Assembly (NCBI GenBank): GCA_963556255.1
Contig: OY744605.1
Coordinates: 40,516,108-40,580,107 of the forward strand
Direction of reading: 5' to 3'
From: Allolobophora icterica
Lineage: Eukaryota > Annelida > Clitellata > Crassiclitellata > Lumbricidae
DNA length: 64,000 nt
Position numbers and translations under genes: made by a program. Position 1 is the first letter of the stretch, and every line of letters begins with the position of its first letter. The notes under the pieces are model-generated. The model did not search any database, was not told the DNA's origin, and saw only the letters and a program-made list of their open reading frames with translations. Shown here in pieces: positions 20,587-31,599 of this stretch.

Positions 20587-21534
20587 ATGGACCAGCACAA
20601 CGCTTGTGGTAGCTATCAATTCCCGGAAGAACTACACGATGGCCACTGTCTGACTGAAGACGTGTCAGGTAAGGTGAGATCGCACAGTTGTCAATCATTA
20701 GAAAAACTATCGAATCTGTGCTTTCTCAATTTTCTCTATCTACTGCCAGATCTTAATCTCATTCGAAACCAATGGGAAATTAATCGCATAGCAGACCAGA
20801 CTTCGGGCCTTTGTAAAAAAGATCTAGAGTTACTTTCAGTTGCCAATTTCTGGGTGCTTCCTGTGTATTCTTCGGGCACCACGGTTCTGCATTCTCTGCA
20901 TTCTCAGCTTGTTCGATTTTCGGAATCTGGGGAGTTAGAATATATGGAAGCACAGGTTTATAATCTCATTAAATTTGAGCACCACTGTGACTACGTCCGT
21001 AGATTTCACTTTGTTGCAAGGGTGAGAAATTTTCGTGAGCTGGATGAGCAAATGGAACAGTTCAGAAAAACGATCTTGGGGTGGACAGGCACTGTACGTA
21101 TCTACCTTCCTGGTCACGGTTGCATAGTTGACGGAAAAGCATTGTTTAAGCTAGGCGGGGAAGACATATTTGTAAACAACATTCTGCAATATTTCGATCG
21201 ATTGCCTAGCTTCCAAAATGTAAGTTCAAAGCCCGAAGTCATTCTTGGTTTCTGCTATGGACACCTGTGCGATCCTCATCTGTTTCCCCACATAAATGTT
21301 TATCCTCTAACAAATTGGCAACAAGATAGAACAAAAATTGTATTTGATATCGATGCAACTGGCATAATAAAGCCAGATTCTATCAGACACGAACAGCTTG
21401 CAACTTTCACTGCTCACAATTTACGAATACTAATCCTAACTCTGCACACGGTCATTTCCAAATATCAAAGTTCAGATTCTATCCAAGCGTTGTGTTGGCT
21501 TCACCGTTGCACGTTGGACGAGAAAGAAAACTAA
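20587..21534 (+). CDS. Caspase-fold-like protein with His/Cys dyad
   Basis: 315 codons. The N-terminal part (1-110) shows nothing I recognise. The C-terminal part has two caspase-fold landmarks: a hydrophobic strand leading to 'YLPGHG' (H177) and a strand leading to 'VILGFCYGH' (C223). In caspases the catalytic His sits in a strand-HG turn and the Cys follows a strand about 42-48 residues later; here the gap is 46. The usual QACxG around Cys is replaced by GFCYGH, so this is not a classical caspase. CHAT-like or another clan CD family fits as well. A strong donor (20669, GTAAGG) and an acceptor with a long pyrimidine tract (20749) bound an 81-bp in-frame segment without stops, so residues 28-54 may be spliced out. 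There is no transmembrane segment and the gene lies between the two duplicated blocks. Peptidase activity is inferred. Confidence 0.65.
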   Translation: MDQHNACGSYQFPEELHDGHCLTEDVSGKVRSHSCQSLEKLSNLCFLNFLYLLPDLNLIRNQWEINRIADQTSGLCKKDLELLSVANFWVLPVYSSGTTVLHSLHSQLVRFSESGELEYMEAQVYNLIKFEHHCDYVRRFHFVARVRNFRELDEQMEQFRKTILGWTGTVRIYLPGHGCIVDGKALFKLGGEDIFVNNILQYFDRLPSFQNVSSKPEVILGFCYGHLCDPHLFPHINVYPLTNWQQDRTKIVFDIDATGIIKPDSIRHEQLATFTAHNLRILILTLHTVISKYQSSDSIQALCWLHRCTLDEKEN

Positions 21535-22439
21535 CGTAAACAAACCAGCCACGAAAATAGCAAGAAAGAAACAACTCAAAATCATAGAAAGTAAACAAAT
21601 TGTACATAAGCTCTAAAAGAAGCCACAATGAGCAAGGCGGTGCCTTGTGATACCCCCGTCATCGTAAGAATGTCATGTATCTGCATATTACAGTAAACAT
21701 GTTAACATTAATGTTATACATGCTTGGTCTACTCTGAAATATCCATCACAACGGCAGGAAAACGTGAGGGCTATGCAAATTATTGCATAAATGAGGGGAT
21801 ATGCTTCCTCTACGTGCCTAGCTAGGGGTTGCAGGGGGGTGAACCTGCATCCCTGGGACAGAGATATCTTCTCTGCCCCGAACGGGATAAGGGCAACCTC
21901 ATCCCAACCCACTCCCCGGTCTGGGAGTAAAATGTGACCAGTTTGATACCGGTACGTCGGGATAAAGCAATCTTTTGATTCAGTCAAGACTATCTGCGGC
22001 GACGTACACGTTCGCCTGTGGAAGTTGGTTGTGGATCGATATCGACATGGCTGACGATTTTGCGGAATCACCATGCACTCTTCAGGTTGTGGAATCTCCA
22101 TTCACTGAAGAAACCACATCACGTTAGAAAGTGGAGGATTCTGTATGTAGGTGTTTGATTGTATAGGTCTGACCCATGTGGATACATGACATTTTAGACG
22201 GATAATACAACCTACGGACGTAATTTAGGATGAGCTACTAGCACAGATGTTTATTATTGGATATGCAAATTTGCCGCAATATCTGAAATTTGATAATTTC
22301 TGTACCTTGTAAGATTCCTCTGTTTACAAATGTCCGTAGGTTGGGGGACTTCTGAAACCATGAGCTTCATGAATAATTTAACCTTTTAAGCCGTTGGCAC
22401 AATAATCTACAGATTAAAATAAAAATTGTTGACGATTCA
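21535..22439. other. Downstream region, no recognised gene
   Basis: A 137-codon minus-strand frame (21688-22101) has no recognisable domain and no conserved-looking start context. No clear AATAAA was seen after the caspase-like stop within 300 bp. Confidence 0.4.
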
Positions 22440-23385
22440 AGGGAGCACTGTGTGATCTTCCAAGCGGTACTTCATCATATTGCTGCTCCCTTATCGGCAA
22501 TTATTAAGTGTTCCTTAAATACTGGAATTGTCCCATCTGCACTAAAAATAGCGAAAGTTACTTCAATTTCTAAAAAAGGTCGTAAAGATGACGCAGCCGA
22601 CTATAGACCGATTTCCATCATGCCATAGTTTTCTAAAGTTCTTGAAAAAGCAATGTACAATTGCCTCTACTATATATAACAAAATGAATATCATGCATTC
22701 TACTCAACATGGATTTCAACATAATCATTAAACTATGATGTTTTTACTCAACCTTTAAGATAATATATATCAGTTGCCATCGACCGTAATGAATATACAT
22801 TACGAGCTTTCAATGACAGTGCTAAAGCGTTTGACACGGTTGTCCACAAAATACTACGTGGGAGGCCATTGGACTGGTTCCAGAGCTACATAGGCAATTG
22901 ATATCAGCAGGTTCTGTATATATGTAACTGCTTTTTGTCTAAATTAAAATTAATCTAATATGGGGTCCCACAAGGATCGATCCTTGGCCCTCTCCTTTTC
23001 CTTCTTTTCATCAGTGACCTGCTTAATGCTTCTCCCCTCCTATGCTTTCTGCTTTGCGGCCGACAAGAATATCTTCGCCTCGCATAAATCACTTGATGTG
23101 CTATTCTTATTAATGAACCTAGAGCTTACCAAAATATACGATTGGTTTAAAACGATTAAACTATCCTTCAGCATAAGTAAGACGAATTATGTTCTATTTC
23201 GTTGTCATCATAAACACACACTAATACCAAAAGAACCTATTACTTTAAATAGTAGGCCTATTCCAATACCAAAGGCGGTCTCTGTTAAATGTCTTGGTGT
23301 CTTCTTAATTCTTAAAATGGAATGATCACATTGGAAATATCTCACTAAAAGTTGCCAAACGAGTAGGCCTAGGCATATTCGTATT
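22440..23385 (+). pseudogene. Broken CR1-like LINE, RT domain, part 1
   Basis: Translated with frame changes it follows the intact LINE at 24.1-27.8 kb: 'HIAAPLSAIIKCSLNTGIVPSALKIAKVT' (22470-22560), 'YRPISIMP', then 'GPTRIDPWPSPF'-region motif B, 'NIFASHKS' (motif C decayed from FADDT to FAADK), 'NYVLF' and 'VKCLGVF'. It contains a stop and several indels. It runs without a break into the left edge of duplication copy B and resumes at 23695. Confidence 0.85.
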
Positions 23386-23387
23386 GT

Positions 23388-23690
23388 ATCATATCGTAAA
23401 TAGGCATTTATAAAGCGCCTCTAGCAGTATATACCATTCAGAGACAATCCCAGTGCGCGAGACCCCGAGAGAAAAAACAAGATGTGAGAAAAAGAAGAAA
23501 CAACCTTACCAAAGAGAATGGTGTTACGGACAGGAGGAGGAAGTCGGTTCCAAAGCGAGGGATCTATGCAGGCAAAGGACCTGGATTGAGCCATAATAGT
23601 CCTGACACGTGAAACTAAGAGGTAAAGACGATCAGGAGATCGGAGAGGACGCAGCGAAGCAGCAGAATATCGGATCGCTTACTTATTGCC
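23388..23690 (-). mobile_element. L2 LINE 3' fragment inserted in the older LINE
   Basis: It starts with the 'tttataaagcgcctct' tail and shows 'ggaggaagtcggttccaaagc', related to 'ggaggaagctgattccacag' at 33420. It interrupts the plus-strand LINE between its 'VAKRVG' and 'IRISLYHSIIHPYL' parts. Confidence 0.65.
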
Positions 23691-23694
23691 CACC

Positions 23695-23855
23695 ACATAG
23701 GCCTATACGTATTAGCCTATATCACTCGATCATCCATCCATATCTTGCCTATTGTAATATGATATGGGCTTCAATTATTCAAAACGATTAAGACGACTAA
23801 AATTTAATATTCTTCAGAACAGAGCTCTTCGTGTCCTTCACGGTATTCTCCTGTG
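23695..23855 (+). pseudogene. Broken CR1-like LINE, RT domain, part 2
   Basis: 'IRISLYHSIIHPYLAYCNMIWAS' and 'LQNRALRVLHG' continue part 1 after the inserted L2 piece. Confidence 0.8.
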
Positions 23856-24101
23856 TATTCTCCTGTCGATTCAGCATAACAACAAGACGTAGGGGGAGAG
23901 TTGCTATAAATGGACCACCTAAGGGAAGCCGAGGTTTATTGAATGAGTGCTACCGAATTTCTAAAAGGAAATTATACCATATAATGGGCTGATTGGTCAA
24001 GTATGTTGTCCATAATCAAGGGACAGATACTGATAGTATTCATGCATTTATGAAAAATAACTAAAACAACTTGAGCTCCAATAAGTCCAATCAAGGAAAC
24101 C

Positions 24102-24147
24102 TAACCATAACCATAACCATAACCATAACCATAACCAAAACCATAAA
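24102..24147 (-). repeat. (TTATGG)n LINE 3' tail
   Basis: About seven hexamers. Short 3' microsatellites are normal for the CR1/L2 group. This is not a telomere repeat. Confidence 0.85.
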
Positions 24148-24440
24148 TTTTATTACCTCATATAAAATAAAATGCAGTAACATAAATGATATCATTCAGT
24201 GTAAAATGTTAACAGAAAACAGATGAATTAATTAATCTCCAGTGGAAGTAAAGGGAGAGAAACCCTTAAGGGACCTTGGTCCCGCTATCAGGGTTACCCT
24301 TGTACATGAAAAAAATAGTGGCAACTGGCATAACATTGTAATATTAGACATTTTGGACTTAACTAGTTAACTAAACATCGAAGTAATATCACATCAGATG
24401 TCAGCATCAAAACCTAGTGCGCATTCATGGTAGTAATTTG

Positions 24441-25730
24441 TTAGTAAAATGTAGATGGGGAGGGCTGAGGAACTGCTACTAGGTACTCACGGAGCTTTCT
24501 CTTAAAAATTAAAATATTAGGTAGATTTCTTATGGTGACAGGAATATTATTCCAAGTCCTCGGGCCAGCACTTTTTATTGAGAACATTCGGGTGTTAGTT
24601 CTAGCAGGTGCTGTTCTATAATTGGCAGATGTCCTGACACAGTAGGGATTTATTTTGGATGTCAAAGTGAAGAAGTCATTGAATGCTGCAGGGAGAAGAT
24701 TGTGCATATACTTAAACATGAATTCAGAGGTCTGTTGGATTCTAATCTGTTCAATTGGCAAAATTTTTAGACTTTGTAATGCAGCCTGGGAGGAAATGGG
24801 ACCGGATTTTCTTGTTATAATTCTAGCAGCCCTCTTTTGCAATGAAGTTAATCTAAGCAAATGAGTTGAGTAATTTGAGGCCCAGACTATGTTGCAATAT
24901 GAGAGATAAGGGTGAATTAAAGAATAATATAGGTTCAGTTTAATATGGGTTGGTAATAAGTAGGCAATACGGGCTAATACACCCACACTTTTCGCAATTC
25001 TTTTAGAGATATTCTCAATATGTACTTTCCATGTAAGGAATTGGTCCACAAATACTCCCAGAAATTTGACAGAGGTTGCTTGTGGTATAGGGTTGTTGTC
25101 CATAATGAGTGCTTCCCTAGTTTCTGGGATATGTTTACGATGCGAGCAAAATAAAATGTAGTTTGTCTTTTTTATATTCAATGACAATTTGTTGACTCTG
25201 AACCAGTCAATGACTTTTGTTAGCTCTTCGTTCATTAATTGAAAGAGTGTTTGGTATGATTTGTGAGAAGCAAAAATGTTCGTATCATCGGCGAAAAGCA
25301 CAAAACGCAGGATTGGTGAAGCATTTGGGAGGTCATTAATAAAAATTAAGAAAAGGAGGGGTCCAAGAATTGATCCTTGTGGTACACCAAATTTATTTAA
25401 TTTTAATTTTGATAGGGAGCCACTGCACAGGACCTGTTGTTTCCTATCATCGAGGTAGCTTTTGAACCAATCCTGTGCAATACCACGTATTCCAATATTT
25501 TGAAGTTTATTAAGGAGTATTTCATGATTGACCGTGTCGAATGCTTTTGCAATATCGATGAAAACACCTAGTGCATATTCGCCACGGTCAATAACAGATG
25601 AGATGTTATCCTGGATACTCAAAAGTGACATAGCAGTTGAATGACCGGGCTGAAAACCATGTTGAGAAATATGTAAGATGTTTTTTTTTATTAACATAGT
25701 CAAATAGACGAATAAACATGACTTTTTCAA
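24441..25730 (-). CDS. LINE RT, second half (after frame break)
   Basis: Carries RT motifs 'QHGFQPGHST', 'FIDIAKAFDTVNH' (motif A), 'GVPQGSILGPLLFLIFIND' (motif B), 'FADDTNIF' (motif C), 'NKLSLNIKKTNYILF' and the C-terminal 'LIHPYLSYCNIVWAS', 'LQKRAARII' and 'RTWNNIPVTIRN' blocks typical of the CR1/L2/jockey superfamily. It overlaps the upstream frame around an A(9) run at 25681-25689 (T run on the plus strand). The true join is in that run, so residues before 'ILHISQHG' are not genuine N-terminus. Confidence 0.92.
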   Translation of the reverse strand: MKKSCLFVYLTMLIKKNILHISQHGFQPGHSTAMSLLSIQDNISSVIDRGEYALGVFIDIAKAFDTVNHEILLNKLQNIGIRGIAQDWFKSYLDDRKQQVLCSGSLSKLKLNKFGVPQGSILGPLLFLIFINDLPNASPILRFVLFADDTNIFASHKSYQTLFQLMNEELTKVIDWFRVNKLSLNIKKTNYILFCSHRKHIPETREALIMDNNPIPQATSVKFLGVFVDQFLTWKVHIENISKRIAKSVGVLARIAYLLPTHIKLNLYYSLIHPYLSYCNIVWASNYSTHLLRLTSLQKRAARIITRKSGPISSQAALQSLKILPIEQIRIQQTSEFMFKYMHNLLPAAFNDFFTLTSKINPYCVRTSANYRTAPARTNTRMFSIKSAGPRTWNNIPVTIRNLPNILIFKRKLREYLVAVPQPSPSTFY

Positions 25731-27765
25731 GGAATTTGGAGAAAAATGGTAGAATAGAGATTGGTCTGTAGTTGGTCAGTTCTTCTTCTGGGCCTTGTTT
25801 GTGGATTGGTGTGACTTTAGCTATTTTCAGGCTTGAGGGAACTATTCCTGTGGACAGAGAGCAGTTAATGATGGCTGATAAGGGAGCAGCAATGTGTTTG
25901 AATACAGGAAAAACAACAGATGGGTCGATCTCATCGAAGCCTGTGCTGTGAGAGACTTTTATTGTATGACTAAGTGAGATTAGTTCATCCGGGGAGGTGG
26001 GGTAAATAGCAAAAGAGGTTGGTAATTGTGGACTGAGATAAGTATAGATAGTGTTATTGGACACAGGTATTTTCTCAATGAGATCCTGAGCAATATTGGT
26101 AAAATAGTTGTTAAATTTCTCAGATATAACATCAGCATTTGTTATGTCATTACCATTTAAGCATAAGTGACTGATAATTTTTTTCTTATCCTTAGAGTTA
26201 ACTAAAGTTCTTATGATCTGCCATGTTTTTTTAAGATCGTGACTGTGTTTAAGAAATTCTGATTCATAGTAATTTCTTTCAGCTTTGGTGCAGACCGTTT
26301 TAAATTTGTTTCGATAAGTAGTGAATTTACATTTATTTTCAGGAGTTGGATTTTTGATATATTTCATATACAATTTTGATTTTTTTTTACATGATTTGAG
26401 TAAGCCGAGTGTCATCCAAGGGTTTTTGATCTTATTATGTGCTTTTGTTTGCTTATGTTTTAGGGGAAAAGCAGTGTTATAAGCTTCCTGGAATAATGAA
26501 AGGAAGAGGTCATAAGAAGCGTCAGGGTCATTTTTGGTGCAGGATTCTAATACAATGGACCAATCAATTTTGGATAATAAATTTTTAAACTGTTCACAGT
26601 TGGATGCATTAAAGTTTCGAGTTTTCGAGTTCCAAGTATTCTCTCCCTGTATGGGAATTTGATTGATTCTCACCAAAATTGGAAGATGGTCGGATATATC
26701 CGATGCAAGTATGTACGAGTCAACAATTTTTGAGGTTGCATTAGAGAAAACATTATCGATTAAGGTCGAGGAAGTTGGGGTAATTCTTGTTGGTTGTGTA
26801 ATGGAGGGTAAAAAATGGTAAGCAGACATAATATTTAAAAAATCTGCAGTTAGGGCATGACCTTGAGCTTTTAATAAATCTATATTAAAATCTCCCATGA
26901 GATATATATCTTTAACTTTTAGTGTTAAGGTGGATAATAGTTGCCCAATTTCTTCATTAAAAGCAACCACGTTGTGACCTGGAGGTCTATAAACTGTGCC
27001 AACAACAAAATAAGAACCGTGTGGTAAAGGGAATTTAATTAATAGAGCCTCATAGGTGCGATGCGAGCGACAATTGGGGGGCATTTCCATTATACTGAAT
27101 CCGAGGTGGTCTGTTATGGCAAACCCTATGCCCCCTCCTCGGCCAGAGCTTCTTGGCTCATGGATGAATTTATATCCTGCAATTTGAATTAAGTCAGTTG
27201 TGGATTCATCAAGCCAGGTTTCGGTGAGTGCAAGAATATCAACCGATAGCTGGTGCGTGAGCTGAGCAATTGATGAAACCTTTGAAGCGATGCTTCGACA
27301 GTTGATATGCATAAGTTTTATCAAGTGTCTCCCTGCAGAGAGAACAGGTTCTAAGTCTACAGAAGTACTATATTTAGAGACTAGAGGGCGCGTTATATAA
27401 TAGTTGTCGTCTGGGTCCAAGTCGTAGTTGTGAGTTAATGGTCGATTTTCTTGCACTTCTGTATATAACTCAAGCCTAGGTCCCTCCCTCAATGAACTAA
27501 TAGACAGGAGTCCATCAGGGCCGTCAGTTATGCTCTGGGCAAATTCATCGTCACAGACAATATGGTTAAAAGGGAACAGAGTCATTAAACAATAAGTGCA
27601 ACACCAGGAGGATGGATCAATTGGGTTTGGTGGGGCAATTTCGTGGCAGTCTGAGTGGAATCCCCTCCCGCAGAGTGTACAGAATACTGCCCTATGCGCA
27701 CTGGTTACATGTTTCAAACAGAAATGACACTTAACTAAGTTCAGCTCTGCTGAACAAGAGTCCAT
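25606..27765 (-). CDS. LINE PHD finger, endonuclease and RT fingers
   Basis: Residues 13-60 hold eight Cys/His ligands in a C4HC3 order (CHFC, CTLC, HSDC, CTYC), a PHD-type finger. The endonuclease/exonuclease/phosphatase domain follows: 'HINCRS' (Asn), 'LALTETWLD' (Glu), 'YLMGDFNIDLL' (Asp, Asn), 'LIDNVFSN' and 'SDISDHLPI' (Asp-His). RT begins with 'LKIAKVTPIHK' and 'NYRPISILP'. The frame leaves the RT reading after an A(9) homopolymer and ends about 25 codons later. Removing one base would restore the reading, so the element died recently, uses slippage, or this is a base-calling error. Confidence 0.92.
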   Translation of the reverse strand: MDSCSAELNLVKCHFCLKHVTSAHRAVFCTLCGRGFHSDCHEIAPPNPIDPSSWCCTYCLMTLFPFNHIVCDDEFAQSITDGPDGLLSISSLREGPRLELYTEVQENRPLTHNYDLDPDDNYYITRPLVSKYSTSVDLEPVLSAGRHLIKLMHINCRSIASKVSSIAQLTHQLSVDILALTETWLDESTTDLIQIAGYKFIHEPRSSGRGGGIGFAITDHLGFSIMEMPPNCRSHRTYEALLIKFPLPHGSYFVVGTVYRPPGHNVVAFNEEIGQLLSTLTLKVKDIYLMGDFNIDLLKAQGHALTADFLNIMSAYHFLPSITQPTRITPTSSTLIDNVFSNATSKIVDSYILASDISDHLPILVRINQIPIQGENTWNSKTRNFNASNCEQFKNLLSKIDWSIVLESCTKNDPDASYDLFLSLFQEAYNTAFPLKHKQTKAHNKIKNPWMTLGLLKSCKKKSKLYMKYIKNPTPENKCKFTTYRNKFKTVCTKAERNYYESEFLKHSHDLKKTWQIIRTLVNSKDKKKIISHLCLNGNDITNADVISEKFNNYFTNIAQDLIEKIPVSNNTIYTYLSPQLPTSFAIYPTSPDELISLSHTIKVSHSTGFDEIDPSVVFPVFKHIAAPLSAIINCSLSTGIVPSSLKIAKVTPIHKQGPEEELTNYRPISILPFFSKFLEKVMFIRLFDYVNKKKHLTYFSTWFSARSFNCYVTFEYPG

Positions 27766-29059
27766 GCTACAGCTTGACCTCTAAGCTGAGCGGTCGAACA
27801 CACACACACACAAACCTGTTTCCTTAAATGGACCACATGGTGTCCTTGATTGGACCAGTTGCCCTGAATGGGACATATTATTTTAAAGACGTTTTTTAAA
27901 GATAATGTGCAATAAAAAAAACACTTCAAACGTTTTAAAACACTTATTGTCTAAAATATGCAATAAAGGCATCTGTATCTAACTGTCGAAATACTATAAA
28001 AGTAGTAGAAATCAACTTAACATATGACTAACATAACCACTGCCAGTAAACTAATTTAGTGTACATTGTCAGAATCACTAGTTAAATATAGACTATACAT
28101 AGTTAACTATAGACTATTTAATTACGACTAAATGAATAGTTAAGTCTTTTATTAATGCTTAGTTACAACCATTTGTGTCTAACACTTAACAATTAATAGG
28201 GGCCTACTTAGAGGAATTACATACAGTTTGCACAGAGGAACACATCATCATCAAGCAGTCCCCACATTTTCTTTTACTGGTAGACATCTACATATACAAC
28301 TGAAAGAAAATGTTGTTCGATATAATACAAGCCAGTGGAACTTATTATTATATAAATAAGCACCTCAAGCACAGTATAACATTGCAAGTGCCGGTGTCCT
28401 TAAATGGACCACCCCAAATTATCGGTCCAATTTAGGAAACTAATTGTGGTCCATTCCAGGTAACATGGACTACTTCTGCTTACACTGCGATAGTTCAACC
28501 CACGCCAGTCTTAGCCTAAAATAACCTATTGTTGCTCAAACATGAAACCTGGCTATAACTAAAACAAATTTCATTACATTTTTATAAGCTGATCTTAAAT
28601 ATATATCCTCGTTGTCAGGTACGGCTAAAAAAGTAAAAATATATCAGAGCTACATGAAATAGAGTTTTAACCGCAATTCAATAAATGTTTAGTATTCCGT
28701 AAAACTGCCTACACCGATACGATCAATATTCAACTGCTCAAGAATACAACAGTTGAAAACGAGGTTAAATGGGTATCTAGGGTGTAAATCTCACAGAAAA
28801 AGTGAAGTAGAGGTGGAGAGAAAGGAAGCAGAGGAAGGAGACAGTAAGGGTGGCACTATCTTTTGGACCACACACTAGCCAATTTAAGCTCTGGAAAAGC
28901 TATGACAACCTGTGACCTGTCTGGTAAACGCCGGAATTCAAATTCAAAATAGGCCTATATCTGAGAGCCACGTTTGTTTTGACCACACCGCCCACACGTT
29001 AATGCTTAATAGCCCACATAAGTAACTGTTTACTTGCATGCTGGTGATTGTAAGCTGGT

Positions 29060-29294
29060 GGGGCGTGGTGGCTCAGTGGTAAGTTCGGCGCCTTGTGACC
29101 GGAGGGTTGCAGGTTCGAATCCCACTCTAGCCGCTGCGTACGGACCTTGGGCAAGTCCTTCACTCGCAATTGCTCGTGGCGCTTCGGCGTGAAAATTCCG
29201 GCACAGTATCAAATGCTGTAGTCGGGAGCGCCTCTGAGCAGTAGTTGACTTCGAGAGGCGCTATAGAAATATCCGGAATAAATAAAAAAAAAAG
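29060..29294 (+). mobile_element. tRNA-derived SINE, family A, copy B
   Basis: Copy of 17054-17288 carried by the segmental duplication. Confidence 0.85.
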
Positions 29295-31544
29295 TAAAAT
29301 GGGACATAATATTGGACAAGAAAAGAAAAAACAAACGAACTAAAAAAATATAAAAGAATTTCCTATGCTGCCGACGGTCAACATGCAGTTACTGCGAAGT
29401 GAAGTTCACTCGCACCGTCGGCTGTTAACAAGATTGTATTCATTCACGAGAACTCTCATCTTGTGAAAGAATAAAATTTCATAACTTATTGATCGTTGTG
29501 TTTGATGTCTGTGGCTTTGTTACAATGGTGTAAAATTTTGGCTTAATATTGAAAGGTTAGAAGAGTTCATAAAATTATCTGCTGTTAATATCAAGATATG
29601 CAATTTTTCCTCTTGTTAAATCCAAATTGTTTAAAAGCAGCTTTGTTAACCGATGCATCTTTAATTATATCTAGTGATAAATGTGTGACCTTACAAGCTG
29701 CTCATGTTGTTGTTTTGTTTTCATGTTATAGTTTCGTTTTCAAAATGTATGTAATCATTGTATACATGTAATGCTTGTGCGCTTGTCATATGCAAATAAA
29801 GGCTACTTACTTACTTACTTACTTACTAAATAATTCTTGCAGAATGGAAGGTTATTGATTATTTTGTAAAGAAATTCAATATTCATCACCTATTTATTTA
29901 ATTAAAGCACTTAAACTTACAGATTTAATTAAAATTCTTTTTTAAATAAACGAATGAAAAGAGCGACTATATTCTGAACATGAAGACCACTATCACAGCA
30001 GGCCGAGTAACATGAAGAATGAAGACTGCAGTCATGTGTAGACAGAGTAGTGTATACAGGCCACAAGACTTGTAAAGAGACATTGAGAGAGACATAGTGC
30101 GACAGAAACAGGAAACGAGAGAGAAAGAGAGACAGACAGACAGTAAGAGCGCGCGAGAGCGAAAGACAGACGAACAAAGCAGATATTATTTAGGAATTTC
30201 TTATCGCCATGGAACTGAGTGTATGCAGTGGTTGAACACCTGACAGGGAGAATCTGGCTGTATATTAGTGTGCATGAGAATCAACATATCCAAATGTGAC
30301 ACCAATACCATAGGTCGACCATCGTCAAATATTCCGACCAGGGTGACCTAGACCGAGGATCCGGGGTATAGAGGTCGCCTTCTATTCCCGGGGTCTTCGC
30401 CTAACACCACACTCACATACATCTGTGGCCCTGACTGAGTATCTTGTATCATGAAGCATCCATCATATACAGGCTATAATTCAGAGTGCAGAGAGGCTTA
30501 TACCTACACATCCTTGTTGTTGCACTTTTGAACACCATAGGCTAAACATGTCATCAGATTGAACAATTGACCAAATTTAAAATTTGTGTGCTAGGGGAAT
30601 TAAAGAATAGGGCCCTAAAACAGAATCTGACATGCGTACGCACCTTACGCACCTTGTATGGCTACGCCCCTGACGTAATACTATAGTACCAAGAATGGTC
30701 TCTCTCAGTTTAGTCTTATACAAACAATGGCCTATATGTGGAGACCTTAAATGGCATGGCACTAATTCAAACGGGCAGCACACCATCTGGTAAATTCATT
30801 GAAAAATTAACAGGGCTGAGACCGCTCGGCCATGCATAGGCGTAGACTGTGTATGTGTGTGTGTATATTCGTTTATTATGCAAAACTGGTTGGCAAACCG
30901 CAACCAGGAACATGAAGACTAGGTAGACAATAGAAAATAATAAAAATGAAGATTTGAAGGTTTGGGATTATTGCGGATTGTACTCAGATTTTTTTATACA
31001 GAATGCGTGAGATGTAGTTTTTATCGTCTTTGTCCGGAAGTTCGAATGGGTGGGCTCGAGGTCGCAGGCCCCGACGGCGACACTTTGTTGGCGGGAAGAG
31101 GGCTCTTAAGAGTAGACGTGGGCTTCGTTCCACACAACAGCGTTGAGCAGTCTTTATTTAGAGGGTGGCGCTACAGTCATGTTGCTCATCATCGGAGACT
31201 GGTGGGTTGAGCAATGAGTCGTAATGCTTACGCCTCTAGCCATGTTTGCCTCTTTAGTTCATATGCATGTTCCATCAAAGGCCGAGATTGGGCTGCTGAT
31301 CCTTGGCAGGCCCAGGGGATCTGCCTGAAGTTGTCGAAAGCGTCAACGCGGCATCCTCCAGCCAGACTTTCGTCTGCCAGCTTAACCTTTACTTCTGCTT
31401 GTCAACCCTGGTCCCTGACAGACTTCGCTGTTATATCCTATATTACTGCCCAGTCAATTTACTACCGATAGCTTTATAGGCTGCAGCAGCTGATGTGTGT
31501 TGAAGATAGTAGTAGATACCATTCACCCAGCTATTTCCTTTAAT

Positions 31545-31599
31545 ATGACAGCTGCACGTCTAATTTCACTTCTACTGCTTGCTCATGACTTGGGCAAAG
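31545..31599 (+). CDS. Candidate signal-peptide first exon, copy B
   Basis: Identical to 19539-19593, with donor G|GTTAGT at 31600. No caspase-like exon follows in this window: downstream of 31867 the sequence is unrelated. If the exon is real, this copy is orphaned or spliced to something else. Confidence 0.25.

Larger units (their letters stand above)
24102..27811 (-). mobile_element. Near-intact CR1-group LINE with PHD finger
   Basis: 3,710 bp on the minus strand. It is flanked by AAACC (24097-24101 and 27812-27816), with the empty site preserved in copy A at 15806. The 3' end (left) carries a (TTATGG)n tail. The coding part holds a PHD-type zinc finger, an APE-like endonuclease and RT, with a single frame break. 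No separate ORF1 is present; only 46 bp precede the ATG, ending in a (TG)n run, so this is either a one-ORF element or a 5'-truncated copy. Confidence 0.92.

Noticed and set aside
20516..20698. Cys-containing minus-strand exon opposite the caspase-like N-terminus
   Set aside because: It has a GTGAGC donor but no acceptor and no recognised domain; the plus strand has TATA, ATG and a long frame.
21837..21950. Structured RNA gene
   Set aside because: Some local pairing and GC content, but no match to a known RNA that I could recognise.
21688..22101. 137-codon minus-strand gene
   Set aside because: No recognisable domain, splice signals or promoter; likely a chance frame.
24102..24147. Interstitial telomere repeat
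   Set aside because: The unit is TTATGG, not TTAGGG, and it sits exactly at a LINE 3' end.
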